From Pseudoflavonifractor_A sp022772585 (GTDB taxonomy: Bacteria > Bacillota > Clostridia > Oscillospirales > Oscillospiraceae): a stretch of DNA of 64,000 nucleotides. The notes under the pieces are model-generated. The model did no database searches. It was not told the DNA's origin and saw only the letters and a list, made by a program, of their open reading frames with translations. Made by a program: the position numbers and the translations under genes. Positions 32,964 through 40,625 of this stretch are shown here, piece by piece (the stretch's first letter is position 1; each line of letters opens with the position of its first letter). Location: contig NZ_JBQHUB010000013.1 in the NCBI RefSeq assembly GCF_052065415.1, positions 1 through 64,000 of the forward strand, written 5' to 3'.

Positions 32964-34799
32964 TCAGCAGGGGGTGTCGGCACACCGCAGGACGGCCAGG
33001 AACTGCTTGCCGTACTGGGCCAGCTTGCGGCTGCCCACGCCGGGGATCCGCTCCAGCTCGGACAGGGTGGAGGGCTTGCGGGCGGCCATCTCCCGCAGGG
33101 TGCGGTCGGTGAAGATGACGTAGGCGGGCAGGCTCTTTTTTCGGGCCAGCTCGGAGCGCAGGGCCCGGAGCTGCTGGAAGAGGGCCTCGTCCGGCGGGGC
33201 AGCGGGGGCGGAGGACCCACGGGCGGCAGCGCGGTCGGAGCGGCGGCCGTCGGAGCGCTGCCGCATGGTGATGGTGCAGTCCCTGCCGGAGAGCTCCCTG
33301 GCCCGGGGGCCGGGGATGAGGACGGGGTATTCGCCCCCGCCGGTGTCCAGATAGCCGGCCTGGGTGAGAAAGCGGATGCGCTCCCGGACCTGGGCCACCG
33401 ACAGGTGGGAGAGCAGGCCGAAGGCATGGCGCCGGTCCAGATCCCAGCGGAGGACCCGTTCGCTCTCCTTGCCGCAGAGCAGCTCGGCGATGGTGACGGC
33501 GCCGAACCGGCCGCCGCACTCGCCCACGGCGTCCAGAATGGCCCGGGCCTCTCTGGTGATGTCCACCTCCTGCCAGGCGGCCTTGCAGTTGGAGCAGTTG
33601 CCGCAGCCCGTCCCGGGCGGCTTCTCCCCAAAGTAGCGCAGGATGGTGTGGCGCAGGCAGCCGGTGGTGGTGCAGTAGCGGGCCATGGCGTCCAGCCGGT
33701 CGAACTGCCGGCGTCGGAGGGCGGCCATGGTCTCCTCGTCCACCCCCTCAGAGGCCGCGCCCTGCTCGATGAGGTAGCGGTTGACGGCGATGTCCCGGCC
33801 GCTGTAGAGCAGGATGCAGTCGGCGCTGCCGCCGTCCCGCCCGGCCCGTCCCGCCTCCTGATAGTAGCCCTCCAGGTCCAGGGGCATGTTGTAGTGGACC
33901 ACATAGCGGACGTTGGACTTGTCGATGCCCATACCGAAGGCGTTGGTGGCCACCATCACGCTGCACTCGTCCCGGGCGAAGGCGTCCTGGCTGGCCTGCC
34001 GTTCCTCCGGAGGGAGCCCGGCGTGGTACCGCCCAGCGGCCACCCCGCGGGCCTGGAGGAAGGCGCACACCTCCTCCACCGCCTTGCGGGTGGAGCAGTA
34101 GACCACGCCGCTCTCACTGCGCCGCAGCAGGAGGATGGAGAGCAGCTCCTCCTGCTTGTTCCGGGGATGGCGGACCTCAAAATAGAGGTTGGGCCGGTCA
34201 AAGCCGGTGGTGGTGGTCACCGGGTCGGACAGGCGGAGCTTGTCCAGAATATCCCGGCGTACCTCCGGCGTGGCGGTGGCGGTAAAGGCCCCGATGGGGG
34301 GACGGTGGGGGAGCTGGTCCACAAAGGCGGGGATACCCAGATAGCTGTGGCGGAAGTCGGTGCCCCACTGGGAGACGCAGTGGGCCTCGTCCACCGCCAC
34401 CAGGGAGATATGGGCCTGACGGGCGAAGCGGAGGAAGCCGGGGCTCTCCAGCCGCTCGGGGGCCACATAGATGATCTTGTACCGTCCCTGCCAGGCCCGC
34501 TCCAGGGCCAGGGCGTACTGCCGCTCGGTGAGGGAGCGGTTCAGATAGGCCGCCGGGACGCCCGCCTGTACCAGGCTGCCCACCTGGTCCTTCATCAGGG
34601 AGATGAGGGGGGAGATCACCAGCGCCACGCCGGGCAGCATCAGGGCGGGGAGCTGAAAGCACAGGGATTTGCCTGCGCCGGTGGGCATGACGGAGAGCAC
34701 GTCCCGCCCCTCCAGCAGGGCGTCCACCGCCCGCTCCTGACCGGGCAGGAAGCCGTCGTAGCCGAAATAGGCCTTGAGCAGATCCAGCTTGTAGGACAT
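32964..34799 (-). CDS. recQ: RecQ-family ATP-dependent DNA helicase
   Basis: RecQ unwinds DNA 3'-5' in recombination and repair. This 611-residue protein has Walker A PTGAGKS (39-45), DEAH at 137-140 (VDEAHCVSQWG), later helicase motifs (YYQEAGRAGRDG), a zinc-binding region (CGNCSNC), a winged-helix RQC domain and a C-terminal HRDC domain (VIFTDRTLREMA ... LERIPGVGSRKLAQYG). It is a full-length RecQ. No partner gene is adjacent; the gene is flanked by the AT-rich gap and the ribosomal protein operon. Confidence 0.97.
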   Translation of the reverse strand: MSYKLDLLKAYFGYDGFLPGQERAVDALLEGRDVLSVMPTGAGKSLCFQLPALMLPGVALVISPLISLMKDQVGSLVQAGVPAAYLNRSLTERQYALALERAWQGRYKIIYVAPERLESPGFLRFARQAHISLVAVDEAHCVSQWGTDFRHSYLGIPAFVDQLPHRPPIGAFTATATPEVRRDILDKLRLSDPVTTTTGFDRPNLYFEVRHPRNKQEELLSILLLRRSESGVVYCSTRKAVEEVCAFLQARGVAAGRYHAGLPPEERQASQDAFARDECSVMVATNAFGMGIDKSNVRYVVHYNMPLDLEGYYQEAGRAGRDGGSADCILLYSGRDIAVNRYLIEQGAASEGVDEETMAALRRRQFDRLDAMARYCTTTGCLRHTILRYFGEKPPGTGCGNCSNCKAAWQEVDITREARAILDAVGECGGRFGAVTIAELLCGKESERVLRWDLDRRHAFGLLSHLSVAQVRERIRFLTQAGYLDTGGGEYPVLIPGPRARELSGRDCTITMRQRSDGRRSDRAAARGSSAPAAPPDEALFQQLRALRSELARKKSLPAYVIFTDRTLREMAARKPSTLSELERIPGVGSRKLAQYGKQFLAVLRCADTPC

Positions 34800-34918
34800 G
34801 AAGTCGATCCCCCTTTACACGCAGGTTTTCCATTTTAATGTCTGGTGAATAAGCCGCGCCCAGTACGCAACATTTTAGCACGTTTCGGGGCGGGCAGCAA
34901 ACGTGGGAAATACAGGGC

Positions 34919-34960
34919 AAAAAGAAAGCCCCGGCTCTCCGGAGGAAGAGTCGAGGCTTT
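34919..34960 (-). terminator. Terminator of infC-rpmI-rplT
   Basis: A 14-bp stem (34947-34960 with 34925-34938, two G-U) followed on the minus strand by a T-rich run, 17 bases after rplT. Confidence 0.85.
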
Positions 34961-34976
34961 GTCATATGAAACAGAC

Positions 34977-35333
34977 TCAGGCCAGCTTGCTCTTGGCCAG
35001 CTCGGTGAGCTGGGTGAAGGCGGCCTTGTCGTGGATGGCCATCTCGGAGAGCATCTTGCGGTTAATCTCCACACCGGCCTTCTTCAGGCCGTTCATGAAG
35101 GTGGAGTAGTTCATGCCGTTCTGCTTGCAGCCGGCGGAGATGCGGGCGATCCAGAGCTGACGGAAGTCGCGCTTCTTCAGGCGGCGGCCGGTGTAAGCGT
35201 ACACCAGGGACTTCATGACCTGCTCCTTGGCCATCTTGAAGTGCTTGGACTTGGCGCCAAAGTAGCCCTTGGCCAGCTTCAGGGTCTTATTTCTTCTCTT
35301 GCGCGTCATCATCGCGCCTTTCACTCTAGCCAT
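34977..35333 (-). CDS. rplT: 50S ribosomal protein L20
   Basis: L20 is a primary 23S rRNA-binding protein needed for early 50S assembly, and in Firmicutes it represses its own operon by binding the infC leader. This 118-residue sequence is canonical (MARVKGAMMTRKRRNKTLKL, AKGYFGAKSKHFKMAKEQVM). It is the last gene of infC-rpmI-rplT. Confidence 0.98.
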   Translation of the reverse strand: MARVKGAMMTRKRRNKTLKLAKGYFGAKSKHFKMAKEQVMKSLVYAYTGRRLKKRDFRQLWIARISAGCKQNGMNYSTFMNGLKKAGVEINRKMLSEMAIHDKAAFTQLTELAKSKLA

Positions 35334-35370
35334 TGTGGTTAGCCTCCTATATCAATGAGTAAATGTTCGA

Positions 35371-35574
35371 TTATTTGTAGGGGATCATGCGCTTGATGGC
35401 GGGCGCGTTGGTCTTGTCCGCGTAGGCGGAGGCACGGAGCGCTCTCTTGAGCTTGGTGGTCTTGCCGTGGCCGTTGAGCAGGTGACGGCGCTTGGTCTGG
35501 CCGCGCTTGACCTTGCCGGTCTTGGTCAGGCTAAATCTCTTCTTAGAGCCGCTGTGGGTTTTCAGCTTAGGCAT
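35371..35574 (-). CDS. rpmI: 50S ribosomal protein L35
   Basis: This 67-residue basic protein is canonical L35 (MPKLKTHSGSKKRFSLTKTG, KRRHLLNGHGKTTKLKR). It lies between infC and rplT with short gaps and is regulated with them by the infC leader. Strong AGGAG-type ribosome-binding site upstream. Confidence 0.98.
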   Translation of the reverse strand: MPKLKTHSGSKKRFSLTKTGKVKRGQTKRRHLLNGHGKTTKLKRALRASAYADKTNAPAIKRMIPYK

Positions 35575-35620
35575 GGTGGTGATCTCCTTTACTTTAACAA
35601 TATGGGGATTCAGAAGCGAA

Positions 35621-36151
35621 TCACTTCTTGGTTTCCTTCGCGGTCTTGGGGGAGAGGAAGATGGACATATGCCGTCCTTCCAGCTTGGGTTCCTTATCCA
35701 ACGCGGCCACCTCGGCGCAGTCCTCGGCGAACTTGACCAGCAGGTCGCGGCCGATGTCGGTGTGGGCCATCTCGCGGCCGCGGAAGCGGACCGTCACCTT
35801 GACCCGGTTGCCCTCGCCCAGGAACTTCTGCGCGTTGCGGAGCTTGACGTTGAAGTCGTTGACGTCGATGCTGGGAGACATGCGGACCTCTTTGATCTCC
35901 ACGACGCGCTGATTCTTCTTGGCCTCTTTCTCACGCTTGGTCTGCTCGAACTTGTACTTGCCGTAATCCATGAGCTTGCAGACCGGAGGAACGGCGGTGG
36001 GCGAGATCTTTACCAGGTCCAGATCGGCTTCGACCGCCTTCTCCAGCGCCTCGCGGGCAGACATGATACCAAGCTGCTCGCCGGTGGCGGAGACCAGACG
36101 GACTTCCTTGTCGCGGATTTCCTCGTTGATTTGATGACCCTTGTTGCTGAT
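35621..36151 (-). CDS. infC: Translation initiation factor IF-3, AUC start codon
   Basis: IF-3 prevents premature 50S joining and checks start codons. The 176-residue protein has the N-domain INEEIRDKEVRLV ... LGIMSAREALEKA, the linker DYGKYKFEQTKREKEAKKNQ and the C-domain with VRFRGREMAH. No ATG, GTG or TTG lies at the conserved N-terminus. Instead GGGAGGTG is followed after 7 bases by ATC at 36151-36149, which starts ISNKGHQINE, matching relatives in which infC uses AUU, AUA or AUC. Rare start codons allow IF-3 to repress its own translation. A longer frame upstream runs through the leader and is unlikely. Confidence 0.92.
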   Translation of the reverse strand: MSNKGHQINEEIRDKEVRLVSATGEQLGIMSAREALEKAVEADLDLVKISPTAVPPVCKLMDYGKYKFEQTKREKEAKKNQRVVEIKEVRMSPSIDVNDFNVKLRNAQKFLGEGNRVKVTVRFRGREMAHTDIGRDLLVKFAEDCAEVAALDKEPKLEGRHMSIFLSPKTAKETKK

Positions 36152-36312
36152 AGGACAGCACCTCCCATTCTCAATGACAAACAAAAAACGGATACCAGCC
36201 CGGTACCCGCATCGCATGACAGACCCACCGGTAATCCGGTGTGCCGAAACCATGTTGACCTCTTCGCTGTGCGCTGGAGGTGAGGACGGGGCGCCGTTCT
36301 GCTTTATTGTGC
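36152..36312 (-). promoter_or_regulatory. L20-type autoregulatory leader of infC-rpmI-rplT
   Basis: The 160-nt transcript leader contains a hairpin around ACCGGATTACCGGT, then a terminator (36183-36209) before the infC ribosome-binding site. This fits the Firmicute leader in which L20 binding favours termination. The terminator is seen; the L20-binding fold is inferred from the operon and was not folded here. Confidence 0.65.
36183..36209 (-). terminator. Regulated terminator in the infC leader
   Basis: CGGGTACC (36209-36202) pairs with GGTATCCG (36196-36189), followed by six T on the minus strand, about 30 bases before the infC start. Confidence 0.85.
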
Positions 36313-36318
36313 CCAATC

Positions 36319-36347
36319 AGTATAGCAGTATCGGAACCGCTTGTCAA
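36319..36347 (-). promoter_or_regulatory. Promoter of infC-rpmI-rplT
   Basis: On the minus strand perfect TTGACA (36347-36342) and TATACT (36324-36319) with a 17-base spacer. Confidence 0.88.
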
Positions 36348-36499
36348 CGGTGAATTGCTTTCTTTATGTAAAAAAGAACCCGGTTTTGCTCTTCCATTTT
36401 GGATGAAACTATGGCAGAATAGATTGGAAAGAACGGTTTGGAGCCCTTCTGCGCCCCGGACCGGAGGAGAGAGCATGAAAGGAAAAGGAGGGGACCCCT

Positions 36500-38431
36500 A
36501 TGCACCGGCGTCTGTTCGCTGCGGCGCTGACGGCGTCCATCTGTCTGACGGGGCTGGCGGCCCCGGCTTTGGCCAATGCCCCCACGTATGAGAGCACCAT
36601 ATTGTTCACCCACGACACCCACGACCACTTCCTGCCCGCCCCGGCGGAGGAGGGGGGTACCTACGGCGGCTACACCCGCCTGGCCTCCCTGCTGAAGGAG
36701 GAGCGGCAGGCCCACCCGGACGCCATTACGCTGGACGGCGGGGATTTCTCCATGGGCTCCCTGTTCCAGACCATCTATTCCACCGACGCGCCCGAGCTCC
36801 GGGCGCTGGGGGCCATGGGATACGACGTGACCACCTTCGGTAACCACGAGTTTGACTACCGCGCGGAGGGGCTGGCCGATATGCTCTCCGCCGCCCGGGA
36901 GAGCGGGGACCCTCTGCCTGCTATCGTCTGTGCCAACTACAAGCCGCCGGAGGCGGATACCCGCAGCCGTCAGGCGTGGGAGGACTACGGCGTCACCGAC
37001 TACACGGTCATTGAGCGGGGCGGGATCAACTACGGCGTGTTCGGCCTGATGGGACAGGACGCGGATGACTGCGCCCCCATGTCGGGTATGGAGATGGAGC
37101 CCATGATCGACGCGGCAAAGCGGACGGTGGCGGCCATGGAGGAGGACTTGGCGGCGCAGAACGCCCCCTATTTCATCATCTGCCTCTCCCACGCCGGCAC
37201 CGAGAACGGAAAGGGCGAAGACTATGAGCTGGCGGAGAAGGTGGACGGCATCGATATGATCCTCTCGGGCCACACCCACACCACCCTGGAAGAGCCCATC
37301 CGTGTGAAGGACACCCTCATCGTCTCCGCCGGGCCCTACACCACCAACCTGGGTTCTCTGACCCTGCGCTGGAAGCCCAACGGGGAGAAGGAGATCCTGG
37401 ACTACCGTCTCATCCCGGTGGACGATTCGGCGGCCGAGGACCCGGACATGGTGAAGATGGCCAGGGTCTTCAAGGACAAGGTGGGGGAGAACTACCTGAA
37501 GGACTACGGCCTGACCTACGATCAGGTGCTGGCCGATAACCCCTATTCCTTTACCCCCATCAGCGTCTTTGGGGACGAGCAGCGGGAGGAGCCTCTGGGC
37601 AACCTCATCGCCGACTCCTACGTCTACGCGGTGAAGGAGGCTGAGGGGGCGGACTATGTGCCCGTGGACTTCGCGGTGGTGGCCGCCGGGGTGATCCGGG
37701 CCTCCTTTGCCCAGGGGAACATCACCACCGCCGACGCCTTCAACGTCTCTTCCCTGGGCGTGGGAGCCGACGGCACCCCGGGCTACCCCCTGGTGTCGGT
37801 GTGGATCTATGGCCGGGAGCTGAAGGACGCCTTTGAGGTGGACGCCTCGGTGACCCCCCTGATGCCGGCTGCCCAGCTCTACGGCGCGGGGATGGAGTGG
37901 TCCTTCAATCCCCACCGGCTCATCTTCAATAAGGTGACGGACTGCGCCCAGGTGCTGGAGGATGGGACCCGCAGGCCCATTGAGGACGACCGGCTCTACC
38001 GGGTGGTCACCGGGCTCTACTCGGGCCAGATGCTGGGCACCGTCAACGGCAAGTCCTTCGGCCTGCTGACCATCACCCCCCGGGATGACCGGGGAGAGCC
38101 TGTTGAGGACCTGGAGGCCTTTATCGTCCACGGCCAGAACGGCGCTGAGGTGAAGGAGTGGTACGCCCTGGCCTCCTATCTCCAGTCCATGGGCACGGTG
38201 GAAGCGCGGTACAGCAATCCTGAGGGCCGCAAGACAGTAGTACCCTCCTGGAACCCCGCCGCGCTGCTCTCACAGCCCAACGGTCTGGCTCTGGCGGTGT
38301 ACGGCGGAGGGCTGCTGGTACTGCTGCTGGTGGTCGTGGGGACCTGCCGCCTGGCCACCCGGCGCAGGCGGCGCCTGCGGGGCTCCGGGCGCCGGAGCGG
38401 AAGCCGGGGATACCGGCGTTACCGGGGCTGA
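36500..38431 (+). CDS. Surface 5'-nucleotidase/metallophosphatase (UshA-like)
   Basis: This 643-residue protein has a signal peptide (LFAAALTASICLTGLAAPALA, cut here to its core at about 5-25), a metallophosphatase domain with HDTHDH (38-43), DGGD (79-82), GNHEFD (114-119), SHAG and GHTHT, a C-terminal 5'-nucleotidase domain, and a C-terminal hydrophobic helix (about 592-612) followed by an Arg-rich tail. It should hydrolyse extracellular nucleotides while attached to the membrane. The basic tail is a stop-transfer signal rather than LPXTG. RBS AAAGGAGGGG precedes the ATG. A hairpin array begins at its stop codon. Confidence 0.92.
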   Translation: MHRRLFAAALTASICLTGLAAPALANAPTYESTILFTHDTHDHFLPAPAEEGGTYGGYTRLASLLKEERQAHPDAITLDGGDFSMGSLFQTIYSTDAPELRALGAMGYDVTTFGNHEFDYRAEGLADMLSAARESGDPLPAIVCANYKPPEADTRSRQAWEDYGVTDYTVIERGGINYGVFGLMGQDADDCAPMSGMEMEPMIDAAKRTVAAMEEDLAAQNAPYFIICLSHAGTENGKGEDYELAEKVDGIDMILSGHTHTTLEEPIRVKDTLIVSAGPYTTNLGSLTLRWKPNGEKEILDYRLIPVDDSAAEDPDMVKMARVFKDKVGENYLKDYGLTYDQVLADNPYSFTPISVFGDEQREEPLGNLIADSYVYAVKEAEGADYVPVDFAVVAAGVIRASFAQGNITTADAFNVSSLGVGADGTPGYPLVSVWIYGRELKDAFEVDASVTPLMPAAQLYGAGMEWSFNPHRLIFNKVTDCAQVLEDGTRRPIEDDRLYRVVTGLYSGQMLGTVNGKSFGLLTITPRDDRGEPVEDLEAFIVHGQNGAEVKEWYALASYLQSMGTVEARYSNPEGRKTVVPSWNPAALLSQPNGLALAVYGGGLLVLLLVVVGTCRLATRRRRRLRGSGRRSGSRGYRRYRG

Positions 38432-38579
38432 TACTAAAACCTGATAAAAAGCGTGAAAAGCTTTTTATAGCGCGCAGCGCGTCAGGTTTTTATGAGACGC
38501 GGTATCATGCATCCTGCATGATACCAGTGCGCGCAGCGCACGGAATTTCAAATGAAAGCATTTCATTTGAAATTAGTAT
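38431..38579. repeat. Tandem hairpin array, 149 bp
   Basis: Between the nucleotidase stop codon and the WYL gene lies a run of inverted repeats bounded by ATACTAA (38431-38437) and TTAGTAT (38573-38579). Inside are: AAAACCTGA/TCAGGTTTT (38436-38444 with 38482-38490) enclosing a 9-bp hairpin (38444-38452/38460-38468) and a GCGC hairpin (38470-38480); an 11-bp hairpin (38501-38511/38515-38525); a 6-bp hairpin (38527-38532/38536-38541); and a 14-bp hairpin (38544-38557/38561-38574). It looks like one folded element; see also 44521-44789. Confidence 0.85.
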
Positions 38580-38602
38580 GAAAGCGGAGAGGAGGGGTCC
38601 GT

Positions 38603-39589
38603 ATGGCGAAATCGGCCAATCAGAAGCTGAAGCTGCTCTACCTCAGGAAGATCCTGGAGGAGCAGACCGACGAGGACCACCCCATGGCGGTGGCCGAGAT
38701 GATCGGGCAGCTGGAGCAGTACGGCGTGTCCGCCGAGCGCAAGAGCATCTATGACGATCTGGAGGCCCTGCGCCTGTTCGGTCTGGACGTGGTGCAGACC
38801 AAAACGGGAAACCGGACCGGATACTACATCGGCCAGCGGGAATTCGAGCTGCCCGAGCTCAAGCTGCTGGTGGACAGCGTCCAGTCCTCTAAATTTATCA
38901 CCCACAAAAAGACACTCTCCCTGATCCGGAAGATCGAGGGGTTGGCCAGCGTCCACGACGCGCGGCTCCTCCAGCGGCAGGTCTACGTCCGCAACCGGGT
39001 CAAGAGCATGAATGAGAGCGTCTACTACAATGTAGACGAGATCTCGGACGCCATCAGCCGGGACCGGAGCATCTCGTTCCGCTACTTTGAATATACCGTG
39101 GGCAAGGAGCGCCGCTTCCGCAGGGGCGGGGGGCGCTATCAGGTCAGTCCCTTCGCCCTGATGTGGGACGACGAGAACTACTACATGCTGGCCTGGGACG
39201 CCGCCGCGGCCAGGCTGAAGCACTACCGGGTGGACAAGATGACCGGGATCCTGGTGACCGAAGTCCCCCGCCAGGGCCGGGAGGCCTTTGAGCAGGTGGA
39301 CATGTCGGCTTACGGACAGAAGGTGTTCGGCATGTTCACCGGCGAGGAGCGGACGGTGCGCCTGCGCTTCGCCGCCCATCTGGCAGGGGCCGTCATTGAC
39401 CGCTTCGGCAAGGACGTGATCCTGACGGCGGAGGACGGGGACCATTTCACCGTCAGCGTCTCCGTGGCCGTGAGCCCGCAGTTTTACGCGTGGCTCTTCG
39501 GCTTTGGCGGAGAGGTGGAGATCCTGGGGCCCGAGGAGGTCCGGCGCGGGATGTATGACCGGGCCGCCCAGGTAGCCGCGCTCTATTAA
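38603..39589 (+). CDS. WYL-domain transcriptional regulator
   Basis: This 328-residue protein has an N-terminal winged HTH (KLLYLRKILEEQTDEDH ... YGVSAERKSIYDDLEAL, about 8-65) and a WYL-like sensor domain (ISFRYFEYTV ... YQVSPFALMWDDENYYMLAWD ... HYRVDKMTGI, about 140-235), plus a C-terminal WCX-like extension. WYL regulators bind nucleic-acid or nucleotide ligands and often control DNA-damage or defence genes. No such target is adjacent except the small HIRAN gene downstream. RBS GGAGGGG precedes ATG 38603. A terminator follows. Confidence 0.92.
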   Translation: MAKSANQKLKLLYLRKILEEQTDEDHPMAVAEMIGQLEQYGVSAERKSIYDDLEALRLFGLDVVQTKTGNRTGYYIGQREFELPELKLLVDSVQSSKFITHKKTLSLIRKIEGLASVHDARLLQRQVYVRNRVKSMNESVYYNVDEISDAISRDRSISFRYFEYTVGKERRFRRGGGRYQVSPFALMWDDENYYMLAWDAAAARLKHYRVDKMTGILVTEVPRQGREAFEQVDMSAYGQKVFGMFTGEERTVRLRFAAHLAGAVIDRFGKDVILTAEDGDHFTVSVSVAVSPQFYAWLFGFGGEVEILGPEEVRRGMYDRAAQVAALY

Positions 39590-39603
39590 AGGTATAACGG
39601 TAT

Positions 39604-39648
39604 AAAACGGACAGGCGTGGGAAATTGTTTCCCGCGCCTGTCCGTTTT
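39604..39648. terminator. Bidirectional terminator after the WYL gene
   Basis: A 21-bp stem (39604-39624 with 39628-39648, one wobble) with a TTG loop; T-run on both strands. Confidence 0.9.
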
Positions 39649-39721
39649 ATGGGACTGCGCTTCGGTTAAGATGGAACCAGAACAGAGGGCGGCCCCAGCG
39701 CCGCCCGGAGAGGAGTGCACG

Positions 39722-40108
39722 ATGGAAGAGCGCTATGTGACGATCACAGGATTTCGGCATTACTATGGGATGCGGCCCTTCGCCATCGGGAATGTGATCC
39801 GCTGTCAGAAGGAACCACGCAACCAGTATGATGGAGAGGCTATCCGGTGCAGCCTGCCCATGATCGGGACAGTGGGATACCTGGCCAACAGCACCTCCAC
39901 CGTGGCGGGAGGTACCATGAGCGCCGGACGAATCTACGACCAGGTGGGATCGCGGTTCCATGTCCGGGTGCTGTTTACCACCTCCAGCAAGATCATTTGT
40001 CGGGTGGAAACCGGCACCTTGGAGTCGCTGGAACGGGAGATATGGACACAGAACGAGGATGGCTGGCAGGAGGATCAGCAGCAGAATGAGCGCGAGATGA
40101 GTTTTTGA
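39722..40108 (+). CDS. Stand-alone HIRAN-domain protein
   Basis: This 128-residue protein is nearly all one HIRAN-like domain: YVTITGFRHYYGMRPFAIGN, EPRNQYDGEAI and VGYLAN. HIRAN domains recognise 3' ends or damaged DNA and are found in repair and defence proteins. As a single small protein its role is unknown. ATG 39722 is preceded by GAGAGGAG; the longer frame starts in the preceding terminator. The end of the gene (from about 40077) is repeated at 40246, see findings. No partner enzyme is adjacent. Confidence 0.75.
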   Translation: MEERYVTITGFRHYYGMRPFAIGNVIRCQKEPRNQYDGEAIRCSLPMIGTVGYLANSTSTVAGGTMSAGRIYDQVGSRFHVRVLFTTSSKIICRVETGTLESLEREIWTQNEDGWQEDQQQNEREMSF

Positions 40109-40158
40109 TGCGGAGCATAAAAACGTCGCCGCAAGCAATATGACGCTTGCGGCGACGT
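40077..40158. repeat. Duplicated segment, copy 1 (HIRAN 3' end plus hairpin)
   Basis: This copy spans the last codons of the HIRAN gene and a 14-bp hairpin (40123-40136 with 40145-40158). It is about 90% like copy 2 at 40246-40325 in the first 48 bases. On the minus strand the hairpin is followed by TTTT. Confidence 0.85.
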
Positions 40159-40245
40159 ATATGAATGCGATAAAAATACGATCTAGCACTGTCTCCCGTC
40201 ACTCGGACGCGAGCCCAGCACAGCGGGTCGCGGCCGAAAGCGAGG

Positions 40246-40325
40246 AGCAGCAGAATGAGTGCGAGATGAGTTTTTGATGCGGAGCATAAAAAACTCGTCG
40301 CAAGCGATATGACGCTTGCGACGAG
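40246..40325. repeat. Duplicated segment, copy 2 (tRNA-Gly terminator)
   Basis: This copy starts 169 bases after copy 1 and ends 2 bases before tRNA-Gly. Its 12-bp hairpin (40294-40305 with 40314-40325) is followed on the minus strand by TTTTTT, so it is the tRNA-Gly terminator. Relative to copy 1 several stem changes are compensated on the other arm. Confidence 0.85.
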
Positions 40326-40326
40326 C

Positions 40327-40400
40327 TGGAGCAGGGTACGGGAGTCGAACCCGCCTTAACGGCTTGGGAAGCCGCTGTAATACCGATATACCAACCCTGC
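40327..40400 (-). tRNA. tRNA-Gly (CCC anticodon)
   Basis: The 74-nt minus-strand gene has acceptor GCAGGGT/ACCCTGC, discriminator T, encoded CCA (40329-40327), anticodon loop TTCCCAA giving CCC, and T-arm GGGTTCGACTCCC. Confidence 0.95.
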
Positions 40401-40418
40401 AAGGGAACTGACTTGGAT

Positions 40419-40447
40419 AGTATAGCACAGGACAGGAGATTTTGCAA
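40419..40447 (-). promoter_or_regulatory. Promoter of tRNA-Gly
   Basis: On the minus strand TTGCAA (40447-40442) and TATACT (40424-40419), 17-base spacer, with TG one base before the -10. Confidence 0.75.
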
Positions 40448-40563
40448 GGAGATTTCTCGACCGCCATTCCGCTTTTTTCGCCGCGGGGCGCTGTCCCCCG
40501 GAAGGCTTTGCGAAATCCATCGAACGCGGTTCCACGATAAAAAATATACTCCCGCCCCCTTCC

Positions 40564-40608
40564 GTATGAACCGGTCTGCTCCGGAAATACTGATAGCAGA
40601 CCGGTTTT
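40564..40608 (+). promoter_or_regulatory. sigG leader: possible forespore promoter overlapping a hairpin
   Basis: GTATG (40564-40568) and GGAAATACT (40583-40591) with a 14-base spacer loosely resemble a sigma-F/G promoter. The same stretch forms an 11-bp stem (40570-40580 with 40595-40605) followed by TTTT, which could stop or dampen read-through into sigG. The two readings cannot both apply to one transcript. Confidence 0.4.
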
Positions 40609-40625
40609 GCGGGAGGAGCATTTTT

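Noticed and set aside
36152..36316. An N-terminal extension of IF-3 through the leader
   Set aside because: The frame is open, but it crosses the leader terminator and the ribosome-binding site, and its composition is unlike IF-3.
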